A stretch of 62,729 bases of DNA from Clostridiales bacterium DTU074 (GTDB lineage Bacteria > Bacillota > Clostridia > Caldicoprobacterales > Caldicoprobacteraceae). The DNA is taken from the NCBI GenBank assembly GCA_001513075.1, contig LFSE01000004.1:4214-66942 (forward strand). Reading direction: 5' to 3'. Shown in pieces: positions 34,144 to 42,325 of this stretch; positions within the stretch are counted from its first letter, which is position 1; the number at the start of each line of letters is the position of its first letter. Both the position numbers and the translations under genes were made by a program. The notes under the pieces were generated by a model, which saw nothing but the letters and a program-made list of their open reading frames with translations, did not search any database and was not told the DNA's origin.

Positions 34144-35529
34144 TTAGGAAACGGCTTCTTCCCCTTTTGATTTATTCTGTTGTTCTAATTCCTGCCATTT
34201 AATATCGGCAATGGTTTTCCAATTGCTGGCTATTTCTTCGATTCTATCCTTTGTGTTACCGTGCAGTATTGCTTCGGCACCCTGGTGGGTTCCGGCAGCT
34301 CCCGATTCCGCTATTATATTTCTCAGTGCTTGAGGCACGTCGATGAGGGGGCACGGCCTTAAAAGGTTGTGGCTGAAAGGCTGTCTTTTCTGATATGCGG
34401 CAAACAGGGGAGAACTCAAAATCTGTTTCAATGACTTGCCTTTTATGTTGTCAGCCGCAAAGTGGACGAAGGCACAGGGCTCAACGTCTCCGGCAGCATT
34501 TATATGGAAATAATATTTTCCCCCTGCGATGCATCCCTGGGTCATCTGTCCGTCATTCCAGAAATCGATTATTTGTATTGGTTTGTTGGTCCGAATATAG
34601 CGCACTCTGTCGATAAGCCAGGCCCTTTGTTCGGGCTTTAGGACAAGGGAAAAATCCGGCTTGCGTCCTATGGGCATATAATGGAAGGACCAGCCGTATA
34701 GAGCGCCCTTATCTATCATGGTGTCTATGAATTCATCTGAAAATACCTCACGGTAATTCTGGCTGGTTACGGTAAGGCTGATGCCAAATATGACGCCATG
34801 TTTCTTGAGATGGTCCATGGCTGTCAGTATTCTGTCATAAACTCCGATACCCCGCCTGCCGTCCGTGAATTCCCGCCCTCCCTCCAGGCTGATGGCAGGG
34901 GTTATATTGCCTAACTGCTGCATCTTTTCGGCGGTGATGTAATCAATTAATGTGCCGTTGGTATATATCATGAAAGCCGCATCATCATGTTTTTTGCACA
35001 GTTGGAGAAGGTGAGGCCACATAAGGGGTTCTCCGCCTGACATTACGAAAAAATAGATGCCCAGCTCTTTGGCTTCGGTTATTATTCTGTCGACTTCTTC
35101 AAAGCTTAAGCTTTGGTGGCTTACATAGGCACCGGCCCAGCAGCCTTTGCATTTGAGGTTGCAGCTGCTTGTAGGATCAATCAGGATGGTATAGGGTATG
35201 CTGTATCCAAATTCCTGTGAAAGCTTGACGTGTTTGGGTATACCCATCAGGCTTGCGTGTATAAAAAGATTTACCAGAAAGCGTTGCTGTACGCTTTCAT
35301 TTATCTCTGTCAGGATGCGGTTGAAATAAATTTTCATAACCGGGCTGGTTTCGAACAGCAGCTTTAACTGCTGTATCAGCTGACGGTGACGGGGCGCTAT
35401 CGGCGCCCTGGACAAAAGATCAAGGGCTCGCGGGACGTTGGATAGGGGGTCCTGCTTTAAATAATTGAGCAGTTGACTGAAGATTTTTTCACCAAGGTAT
35501 TGTTTGGCAATTCTGAAACTGGATAACAT
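34144..35529 (-). CDS. Radical SAM protein with SPASM-like C-terminus, function unknown
   Basis: 461 residues. A ~110-residue helical N-terminal region precedes the radical SAM barrel, whose cluster motif is CNLKCKGC (C123, C127, C130), followed by VMSGGEPLMWPHLL. A C-terminal cysteine set (GCIAGGKYYFHINAAG, DVEPCAFVHFA, LRPCPLIDVPQAL) resembles a SPASM auxiliary cluster region. The sequence after the motif, CWAGAYVSHQSLSFEEV, recalls a clostridial family annotated only as 'radical SAM protein'. The minus-strand start follows AAGGAGCAGG. It lies 109 bp downstream of dapB, perhaps in the lysine-regulated transcript, but nothing in it points to lysine metabolism. Confidence 0.75.
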   Translation of the reverse strand: MLSSFRIAKQYLGEKIFSQLLNYLKQDPLSNVPRALDLLSRAPIAPRHRQLIQQLKLLFETSPVMKIYFNRILTEINESVQQRFLVNLFIHASLMGIPKHVKLSQEFGYSIPYTILIDPTSSCNLKCKGCWAGAYVSHQSLSFEEVDRIITEAKELGIYFFVMSGGEPLMWPHLLQLCKKHDDAAFMIYTNGTLIDYITAEKMQQLGNITPAISLEGGREFTDGRRGIGVYDRILTAMDHLKKHGVIFGISLTVTSQNYREVFSDEFIDTMIDKGALYGWSFHYMPIGRKPDFSLVLKPEQRAWLIDRVRYIRTNKPIQIIDFWNDGQMTQGCIAGGKYYFHINAAGDVEPCAFVHFAADNIKGKSLKQILSSPLFAAYQKRQPFSHNLLRPCPLIDVPQALRNIIAESGAAGTHQGAEAILHGNTKDRIEEIASNWKTIADIKWQELEQQNKSKGEEAVS

Positions 35530-35620
35530 AAGAAGCCTGCTCCTTCCATAATATTGGTATTACTTAATATGATTGCCAAAAAACTGAAAATTATTTCGGA
35601 AGGAGCAAGCTTCTTAAATC

Positions 35621-35652
35621 TTACAGTTCAAAGGAATATTACAGTTCAAAGG
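35621..35652 (-). repeat. 18-bp-period tandem duplication at the dapB 3' end
   Basis: TTACAGTTCAAAGG occurs at 35621-35634 and again at 35639-35652. The second copy holds the last codons and stop of dapB; the first repeats FEL-stop just beyond it. Confidence 0.75.
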
Positions 35653-36859
35653 CCATCATAAGGGCTTCCAGGGCTTTCTTTTCCTCCTGATGATCAATGA
35701 TAAATGAAACTTTGGTTTCGGACGTGGTTATTGCCTTGATGTTGATGTTTTGCTCGGCCATAACGGTAAATATCCTGGCCGCTATGCCCGGCTGATATTC
35801 CATTCCCGTACCTTCAACCGACAATTTAACTATTTGGCCGTTCGTGCTCATGCTTATGGTGGGGAAAGATGTCTGGAGCTCGTTTATCACCGTTAATGCC
35901 CTTTGGAGATCCTTCCGGGGCAGAGAAAAGGAAATATTCACCATTTTATCTGCAGGTGCGGTCTGGCTTATCATATCCACGTTTATATTTTCCTTTGCCA
36001 GCGCCTGGAATACCCGGGCCACCGCATTGCTGTCATGGGGTATGTTATTGACGGTGACCAGCGCGTCCTTATTGCTGGAGCTGATATTGGTGACGGCTGA
36101 CTGCTGGGTCAACATATCCTTCATGCCGTACAGCCCCGGCGGTTTGGTGACGATGTATTTGCAAGCCCTTAGAGCACCTAAAGCGAATATCTGCCTGGAG
36201 AAGGCCGTATGAGTTATCTTAAGGACCTCATCATCACCGGCGAATAGTATCGTATGTTCACCCGGCATAGTACCGCCCCGGATGGCATGTATACCTATCT
36301 CCGATTTAGAGCGTTTATCATGTTTTGAATGCCTGCCGTAGACGTAGTTTTTCGAATAAAGCAGCGTCTCGTTAATTGCATCTGCAAGGGCATAGGCGGT
36401 GCCGCTTGGCGAATCCAGCTTTTGATTGTGGTGCTGTTCAATGATCTCTATGTCAAATAAATTGCCCAGAGCCGATGCGGCATTTCTTGCCAGCTCCAGC
36501 ATTACGTTAACTCCCAGGGACATATTGGCCGATTGAAAAACAGAAATGCTGTGAGAAGCCTTTGCTATTAAGTCCAAATCGTCCTTGGAAAAACCGGTAG
36601 TAGCAATGACAAGCGGAATATTTCTGTTTACTGCATAATCCAGCATATTGGGAAGGGCAGCAGGTACTGAGAAATCCACAATGACATCCGCATCTTCACT
36701 GCATTCTTCAAGGGAGCCGTATGTAGGAAAGGGATTGCTTTTTTTGTCGGAGAATTTGTCGATACCTGCAACCACATGTATGGTTGGGTCTGAAGCAGCC
36801 GCTGCCGCAACTGCCTGACCCATTCTTCCATTGCAACCGTGTATTATAATTCTTATCAT
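35639..36859 (-). CDS. dapB: 4-hydroxy-tetrahydrodipicolinate reductase with C-terminal tandem ACT domains
   Basis: 406 residues against the usual ~250. Residues 1-250 are a complete DapB: HGCNGRMGQ nucleotide motif, ATTGF, the catalytic HH-containing EQHHNQKLDSPSGTA (141-154) and IRGGTMPGEHT. After a short linker, residues ~265-335 and ~342-406 form two ACT domains closely resembling the regulatory pair of aspartokinase (NINVDMISQTA, VNISFSLPRKDLQRAL, GIAARIFTVMAEQNINIKAITTSETKVSFIID, described by parts). DapB reduces HTPA in the diaminopimelate/lysine route; the fused ACT pair predicts allosteric control by an amino acid, likely lysine or threonine. The gene follows dapA and asd on a lysine-riboswitch transcript. 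I see no frameshift: one frame runs through the junction. Confidence 0.9.
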   Translation of the reverse strand: MIRIIIHGCNGRMGQAVAAAAASDPTIHVVAGIDKFSDKKSNPFPTYGSLEECSEDADVIVDFSVPAALPNMLDYAVNRNIPLVIATTGFSKDDLDLIAKASHSISVFQSANMSLGVNVMLELARNAASALGNLFDIEIIEQHHNQKLDSPSGTAYALADAINETLLYSKNYVYGRHSKHDKRSKSEIGIHAIRGGTMPGEHTILFAGDDEVLKITHTAFSRQIFALGALRACKYIVTKPPGLYGMKDMLTQQSAVTNISSSNKDALVTVNNIPHDSNAVARVFQALAKENINVDMISQTAPADKMVNISFSLPRKDLQRALTVINELQTSFPTISMSTNGQIVKLSVEGTGMEYQPGIAARIFTVMAEQNINIKAITTSETKVSFIIDHQEEKKALEALMMAFEL

Positions 36860-36885
36860 CAGCTGTTTTTCACTCCGTTTCCTGC

Positions 36886-37782
36886 TTACTTATTTTGCTC
36901 CTGTATTTCAAGGCCGTACTCAATCATCCGCTGTTTCAACACTTCCAAATTGGATTCTGACATATCGGTTAAGGGCATGCGAAGCTTGCCCACATTCATT
37001 CCCATCAGGTTCATGGCGGTTTTGACGGGGATTGGGTTAACCTCCAAAAACAGCGCTTCAATCAGAGGAAAGAGCTTAAACTGGAGTTTCCGGCTTCCTT
37101 CGATATCGCCGTTTAAGAACTTGGCTACCATGTCGTGGGTATCCCGGGGGGCGATGTTGGCTACCACCGAGATAACCCCCTTGCCGCCTACCGATAACAG
37201 GGGTACTACCATGTCGTCATTTCCCGAGTAGATATCAAGAGCCCCCTCGCACAAGCGGGCCATGTTAACCACCTGGGCTATATCCCCGCTGGCCTCCTTT
37301 ATGCCTACGATGTTGTCGATCTTTGATAGTTCCTTTAAGGTGGCCGGGGTTACGTTCAAACCGGTTCTGGAAGGAACGTTGTAAATTATAATGGGAATAT
37401 GGACCGCATCAGCTATGGCCGCATAGTGCTTAATCAAGCCCTTTTGTGTAGTTTTATTATAATAGGGGGTGACAATGAGCAGGGCATCGGCTCCCAACCT
37501 TTCGGCTTCCTTTGAATCTTCAATGACGGCAGCAGTGTTATATCCCCCCGTTCCGGCTATGACCGGCACCCTTTTTGCAGCCTTTTCAACGGTGAAGCCT
37601 ATGACCGAATATCTCTCCTCCTTGGTCATTGTGGGAGGTTCTCCGGTTGTACCGCAGGCAAGCAATGCGTCAGTGCCTTCCTGGATCTGGAACTGGATAA
37701 GCCTGGCCAGGGATTCAAAATTTATGCCATCTTCGGTAAAAGGAGTAACCATGGCAACACAGGAACCCGTAAAGACACTCAT
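36886..37782 (-). CDS. dapA: 4-hydroxy-tetrahydrodipicolinate synthase
   Basis: 298 residues from the ATG at 37782, RBS AAGGAG; a GTG at 37794 overlaps that site. Condenses pyruvate with aspartate semialdehyde, the branch point to diaminopimelate and lysine. Seen: [51 protein letters not shown] (catalytic Tyr) and [12 protein letters not shown] with the Schiff-base Lys. Gap of 26 bp to dapB and 34 bp from asd. Confidence 0.97.
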   Translation of the reverse strand: MSVFTGSCVAMVTPFTEDGINFESLARLIQFQIQEGTDALLACGTTGEPPTMTKEERYSVIGFTVEKAAKRVPVIAGTGGYNTAAVIEDSKEAERLGADALLIVTPYYNKTTQKGLIKHYAAIADAVHIPIIIYNVPSRTGLNVTPATLKELSKIDNIVGIKEASGDIAQVVNMARLCEGALDIYSGNDDMVVPLLSVGGKGVISVVANIAPRDTHDMVAKFLNGDIEGSRKLQFKLFPLIEALFLEVNPIPVKTAMNLMGMNVGKLRMPLTDMSESNLEVLKQRMIEYGLEIQEQNK

Positions 37783-37816
37783 CTTTTTTATCACTCCTTA
37801 AGAAAATTTAGACAGA

Positions 37817-38836
37817 TTAACGGTTAAGCCGGCCGTTCTCCCAGTATTCGATCAGCTTTTGTGCTATTTGAACGGTATTTGTAGCGGCGCCCTTGCGTAT
37901 ATTATCTGCCACTACCCACAGGTTTACACCGCTGGCAACACTGTCATCCCTTCGGATACGACCAACAAATACCTCATCCCTGTTTTCGGCATATATCGGC
38001 ATAGGGTATTCGTTGTTCTTAGGATTATCCACCACAATTATACCGGGGGAATTTGCCAGCACTTCCCTGAGTTCATTTAAGTCAAAGCCCCTTTCAAACT
38101 CTACATTGATGGATTCAGAATGGCCGTGGAAAACCGGGACACGTACCGTGGTTGCGGTGATCTTAAGGCTGTGGTCGCCCAATATCTTCTGCGTTTCCTG
38201 AATCATCTTCATTTCCTCTTTGGTGTATCCGTTGTCAAGGAAATCATCTATATGAGGGATACAGTTGGCGAAAATGGGATGGGGGAATTTTAGCAGGGTC
38301 GTTTTCCCCTGTATTCCATTTTGAAGATCCAGATAGCCATTTAAACCTGCCCCTGATACGGCCTGATATGTGGAGTATACAATTCGCTTTATTTTATAGC
38401 GCCGGTGCAACGGATTCAATACCACAACCGCCTGAATGGTGGAACAGTTGGGATTCGCAATTATTCCCTTGTGTTTCAGAATTTCATCGGGATTGACCTC
38501 CGGAACCACCAGAGGTACCTCATCGTCCATCCTCCAGGCGCTGCTATTATCTATAACGACGATACCTTTCGAAGCCGCTATCGGAGCGTACTTTCTGCTG
38601 ACGCTTGCGCCGGCCGAGAACAGGGCGATGTCGATTTCTTTATCATCAAAGCAGGTCTCGGTAAGCTCAAGTATGGTATATTCCTTTCCCATAAATTCCA
38701 AAGTTTTCCCGGCAGAACGGGCCGATGCGAACAGATAACAATTTGACAAAGGCAGCTGTCTTTCCTCCAAAACCTCCAAAAATTTACGGCCTACCATTCC
38801 GGTTGCTCCAACAATGGCTATATTGTACTTTTTCAT
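37817..38836 (-). CDS. asd: Aspartate-semialdehyde dehydrogenase
   Basis: 339 residues from the ATG at 38836 with RBS GGGAGG (an in-frame GTG at 38851 is part of the RBS). Reduces aspartyl phosphate to aspartate semialdehyde with NADPH. Seen: IVGATGMVGRKFLEVLEER, SAGASVSRKYAP, the nucleophile Cys in IANPNCSTIQAVVVLNPLH and VRVPVFHGHSESINVEFE. First gene of the asd-dapA-dapB operon behind the L-box leader. The upstream kinase gene lysC is not in this window. Confidence 0.97.
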   Translation of the reverse strand: MKKYNIAIVGATGMVGRKFLEVLEERQLPLSNCYLFASARSAGKTLEFMGKEYTILELTETCFDDKEIDIALFSAGASVSRKYAPIAASKGIVVIDNSSAWRMDDEVPLVVPEVNPDEILKHKGIIANPNCSTIQAVVVLNPLHRRYKIKRIVYSTYQAVSGAGLNGYLDLQNGIQGKTTLLKFPHPIFANCIPHIDDFLDNGYTKEEMKMIQETQKILGDHSLKITATTVRVPVFHGHSESINVEFERGFDLNELREVLANSPGIIVVDNPKNNEYPMPIYAENRDEVFVGRIRRDDSVASGVNLWVVADNIRKGAATNTVQIAQKLIEYWENGRLNR

Positions 38837-38944
38837 GGCGTTTCCTCCCACATAATATTATGAATTATCATAATCCGATCAAGGTCAAACCGGCCCAATA
38901 CCATCATATGCGGATATTCAGCGGTTGTGACTTTATCGGTTAAC

Positions 38945-38978
38945 ACAAATAAAGCAGCTGATGGAAACCAGCCGCTTT
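38945..38978 (-). terminator. Terminator of the lysine riboswitch
   Basis: On the minus strand AAAGCGGCTG / CAGCTGCTTT (38969-38978 with 38951-38960) with one G-U pair and an 8-nt loop, followed by ATTTGTGTT. It sits between the L-box aptamer and asd, the expected expression platform. Confidence 0.75.
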
Positions 38979-39039
38979 CGTACCACAAATAAGGAATACC
39001 ATTGCAGTCAAAGAGAGAACTGCATGTTGCCTGCGATGC

Positions 39040-39215
39040 GAAAGCAGTTAGCGCTCCACCATTCATGAATGGTGACAGTCCCAGGGCTGTTAACCCTGAG
39101 CCCAGGACATGGACGACGGGACATCTCATATCCTTCGGCACCTTTTCCTTTCAGCGGCTTTCATCAAATCCCGTTTTCTCCAGCGTCTTACTCATAAAAG
39201 GTGCACCTCTAAACT
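39040..39215 (-). promoter_or_regulatory. Lysine riboswitch (L-box) controlling asd-dapA-dapB
   Basis: Read on the minus strand, the leader holds the conserved L-box segments in order: AGAGGTGC, GAGTA, TGGAGAAA, GCTGAAAGG, GTGCCGAAGG, GGGACTGTCA and TGGAGCGCTA, matching the Bacillus lysC leader in order and spacing. Lysine binding is known to favour the terminator just downstream, shutting off lysine synthesis. Confidence 0.93.
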
Positions 39216-39238
39216 GCTCTATGCTATTTATTTTTTTA

Positions 39239-39267
39239 ATAATAACATTGATTATTTTAAATGTCAA
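39239..39267 (-). promoter_or_regulatory. Promoter of the lysine-riboswitch operon
   Basis: Minus strand TTGACA (complement of 39262-39267), 17-bp spacer, TATTAT (complement of 39239-39244). The -35 box is part of the palindrome TGTCAAACATTTTTGACA (39262-39279), whose other arm is a plus-strand TTGACA. Confidence 0.8.
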
Positions 39268-39429
39268 ACATTTTTGACAGCCTCTTTTTGCTGTCGCTAA
39301 ATGTATATCACGACAAAACTGAGATAGGTATAAAAATACATTTATGAAACCAAAAAATAGAAGAAAAGAGTATCCTTCTGTGATATCATAGTAATAAGCA
39401 AGCAAAAACAACGGAAAGGGGTTATTTTT

Positions 39430-40770
39430 GTGGATTTACAGGAATTGAAAAAAAGACTTCTTGATTGCATTGATAAAAGAAGCGATGAAATAGCTGAACT
39501 GGGCAGACGAATATATGATAATCCTGAGACAGGCTATAAAGAATTTAAAACTGCAAATATGGTTGCTGATAAATTTCGCCAGCTTGGTGTGAATTTTGCT
39601 CAGCTGGAAGATATACCGGGATTAAAAATGACAATAGACACCGGCAGAGAAGGCCCCGGTCTGGCCGTATTGGGGGAACTTGATGCCATTGTATGCCGGG
39701 AGCATCCCCATAGCGACAGGAAAACCGGTGCAGTGCATGCTTGCGGTCACAATGCACAGATAGCGGCAATGATCGGTACCGCAATGGCCATACTTGATTC
39801 TGAGGCAGCGGACAAATTATCCGGGAAAATTCATTTTATAGCCGTTCCCGCCGAAGAATATATAGAGATTGCATATAGAATGGAATTAAGGAAGAATAAA
39901 ATAATTAAGTATCTGGGAGGGAAGCCCGAACTGCTTTACAGGGGTTGGTTTGATGATGTGGATTTATGTATAAAGATACATTCGGGCGGGAAGAAGAAAA
40001 TGTCACCGGGATATAAGACCCAGAACGGCTGTATTGTAAAGAGAATACGGTACATAGGAAGAGCTGCCCATGCAGGAGGAAGCCCGCATAGCGGGATAAA
40101 CGCTTTATATGCTGCCAATATAGGGCTTATGGCAATTAATTCTATCAGAGAAACCTTCAAAGAGTCGGACTATATTAGGGTTCATCCGATAATTACAAAG
40201 GGTGGCGATGTGGTAAATGTCATCCCCAGCGATGTGCGGATAGAGACCTATATAAGGGGGAAAACCATCCAAGCCATTGAAGAGGCCAATCGCAAGGTCG
40301 ACAGGGCGCTGGTAGGAGGAGCAATTGCCTTGGGCGCACAGGTGGAGATAGAAGATATACCGGGATATTTTCCCTGCTACAATGATACAAATTTGCAGAG
40401 ACTTGCGAGAAAGGTAATGGTTGAATTGTCAAATGAGGATGAAGTAGAAAAAATTGGTGAATATCATGGGACCGGCTCAACGGATATGGGTGACTTATCA
40501 ACGCTGATGCCGGTTCTTGAAGCCATGGTCGGCGGTGTGAAAGGCGGGCACTCCCAGGATTATGAGATAACCGATCCGCATAATCTGTATATAATGGGGA
40601 CAAAGTTATTGGCCTGTTTAACAGCCGAGCTGCTATATGATGATGCAGCAAAGGCAAAGGAAATTGTCAGAAATTATGTGCCATTATTTAAATCGAAGGA
40701 AGAATATTTTAAATATGTGGATGGACTGTTCCGAAAGAGAATTTACAATGAAGGGGATATCTTTAAATGA
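39430..40770 (+). CDS. M20 family amidohydrolase/peptidase (AbgB-like)
   Basis: 446 residues from GTG 39430, RBS AAAGGGG. Zinc amidase fold: LGELDAIVC (metal Asp), HACGHNAQIAAMIG (metal His), the catalytic Glu pair in VPAEEYIE, a dimerisation domain RAAHAGGSPHSGINALYA, and GTGSTDMGDLSTLMP. The motif set and length resemble aminobenzoyl-glutamate hydrolase and peptidase M20D proteins, which cleave N-acyl amino acids. Substrate not fixed. It is divergent from the lysine operon and shares its promoter region. Confidence 0.85.
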   Translation: MDLQELKKRLLDCIDKRSDEIAELGRRIYDNPETGYKEFKTANMVADKFRQLGVNFAQLEDIPGLKMTIDTGREGPGLAVLGELDAIVCREHPHSDRKTGAVHACGHNAQIAAMIGTAMAILDSEAADKLSGKIHFIAVPAEEYIEIAYRMELRKNKIIKYLGGKPELLYRGWFDDVDLCIKIHSGGKKKMSPGYKTQNGCIVKRIRYIGRAAHAGGSPHSGINALYAANIGLMAINSIRETFKESDYIRVHPIITKGGDVVNVIPSDVRIETYIRGKTIQAIEEANRKVDRALVGGAIALGAQVEIEDIPGYFPCYNDTNLQRLARKVMVELSNEDEVEKIGEYHGTGSTDMGDLSTLMPVLEAMVGGVKGGHSQDYEITDPHNLYIMGTKLLACLTAELLYDDAAKAKEIVRNYVPLFKSKEEYFKYVDGLFRKRIYNEGDIFK

Positions 40771-41048
40771 TTGGATGATGCTTCCGTTACAGGATGCAGC
40801 GGACGATTTTATAGGGAAAAACATGCCAAAGAAAACTTGACACATACAGGTAAAGCACTTTCTTGATTTTAACGGATACATATGCTAGGATTAAATTAGA
40901 AAATGTCCATAAATATTTGACATTATGTGCTTTGGTTCGTCATTTAGGGTAGGTCACAGTTATTTGAAGCATATTATGGAAGCGCCTTGCGAAAAGGTTT
41001 AGAGGCTGTTAACGAACCGATAATTATACTGCAAAAGGAGGAAGTATA
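40771..41048. other. 278-bp intergenic region
   Basis: Between the M20 gene and the alcohol dehydrogenase gene. Contains the RBS AAAGGAGGAAG at its end but no clear terminator, promoter pair or RNA motif that I can support. Confidence 0.4.
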
Positions 41049-42221
41049 ATGGAAAATTTTGTATTCCATAGTCCCACAAAAATTATATTCGGAAAAGATA
41101 CCGAATACCAGGTAGGCAGCGAAACCCGAAATTACAGTAAAAAAATTCTTTTCCACTACGGCGGTGGCAGCATAAAGCGCATAGGACTTTATGACAAGGT
41201 GGTCAGGTCTCTTAATGAGGCCGGCGTGGAATTTATAGAGCTTCCCGGAGCCCAGCCCAATCCCCGTCTAAGCCTGGTTAAAGAAGGGATTGATATCTGC
41301 AGGAAAAACAATATTGATTTCATTTTAGCGGTAGGTGGCGGAAGCGCCATTGACTCAGCCAAAGCAATTGCTGTGGGCGTGCCCTATGAAGGCGATGTCT
41401 GGGATTTCTATAGTGGGAAGGTCATCCCGGAAAAAGCTCTTCCGGTGGGCGTTGTTCTTACCATACCCGCTGCCGGCAGTGAAGCCAGCAAGAGTTCGGT
41501 TATAACCAACGAGGATGGCTGGTATAAAAGAGGGCTGAATGTTGATATTATCCGTCCTAGGTTTGCAATAATGAATCCCGAGATTACATATACGCTTCCT
41601 CCGTATCAAACCGCATGTGGAGCGGCCGACATCATGGCCCATGTAATGGAGCGTTATTTTACCCATCAAAAGGATGTCGATTTCACTGACAGATTGTGCG
41701 AAGCCACGTTAAGGACAATTATAAAAAATGTCCCGATAGCGCTTAAGGAGCCGGAGAATTATGAAGCAAGGGCCGAGATCATGTGGGCAAGCACCATTGC
41801 ACACAACGATCTGCTAAGCACCGGCAGGATTGGGGATTGGGCGTCCCATGCCATTGAGCATGAATTGAGCGGCATCTATGATGTGGCTCATGGTGCAGGC
41901 TTGGCAGTGGTATTCCCTGCCTGGATGAAATATGTATATAAACACAATATTGACAGATTTGTACAGTTTGCAGCAAGGGTATGGGATGTGGAGATCGATT
42001 TTGCATGTCCCGAAAGAACGGCCCTTGAAGGTATAAACCGGCTTAGCCAGTTCTTTGTAAGCATTGGTTTGCCCGTTACGCTGGAAGGATTGGAAATCCC
42101 TGAAGACAGGCTTGAGGAAATGGCCGATAAGTGTACCAATTACGGCAGCAAGCAAATTGGAAGTTTCGTTAAGCTGGGGCGTGAAGATGTGCTCAATATA
42201 CTCAAGCTTGCAGCGAAATAA
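41049..42221 (+). CDS. Iron-containing alcohol dehydrogenase (NAD(P)-dependent butanol-dehydrogenase type)
   Basis: 390 residues, BdhA/YqhD-type group III alcohol dehydrogenase. Reduces aldehydes to alcohols, a fermentation end step. Seen: YSKKILFHYGGGSIKRIGLYD, LAVGGGSAIDSAKAIA (nucleotide loop) and the iron ligands in CGAADIMAHVMERYF (Asp, His) and in DWASHAIEHELSG and DVAHGAGLAVV (His, His). Starts MENFVFHSPTKIIFG; RBS AAAGGAGGAAG. Single gene followed by a perfect hairpin. Confidence 0.93.
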   Translation: MENFVFHSPTKIIFGKDTEYQVGSETRNYSKKILFHYGGGSIKRIGLYDKVVRSLNEAGVEFIELPGAQPNPRLSLVKEGIDICRKNNIDFILAVGGGSAIDSAKAIAVGVPYEGDVWDFYSGKVIPEKALPVGVVLTIPAAGSEASKSSVITNEDGWYKRGLNVDIIRPRFAIMNPEITYTLPPYQTACGAADIMAHVMERYFTHQKDVDFTDRLCEATLRTIIKNVPIALKEPENYEARAEIMWASTIAHNDLLSTGRIGDWASHAIEHELSGIYDVAHGAGLAVVFPAWMKYVYKHNIDRFVQFAARVWDVEIDFACPERTALEGINRLSQFFVSIGLPVTLEGLEIPEDRLEEMADKCTNYGSKQIGSFVKLGREDVLNILKLAAK

Positions 42222-42248
42222 TTTTATACATGGTTGATGAAATGAGTC

Positions 42249-42279
42249 AGGGGCAACATTTTACAAAAATGTTGCCCCT
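42249..42279 (+). terminator. Perfect inverted repeat after the alcohol dehydrogenase gene
   Basis: AGGGGCAACATTTT / AAAATGTTGCCCCT, 14 bp with a 3-nt loop. There is no U-tract after it on the plus strand (AAATATATGG), so it may act as an RNA stabiliser or factor-assisted stop rather than a standard terminator. Confidence 0.5.
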
Positions 42280-42325
42280 AAATATATGGCAGACATATAA
42301 GCTGTAAATGAGCGGAGGAGTGGTT

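Noticed and set aside
38833-39141. 102-residue open frame on the minus strand upstream of asd
   Set aside because: It lies inside the lysine riboswitch aptamer and its expression platform; the apparent protein is a by-product of the RNA.
40637-40840. Small frame overlapping the M20 gene end
   Set aside because: Overlaps the 3' part of an intact M20 gene in another frame.
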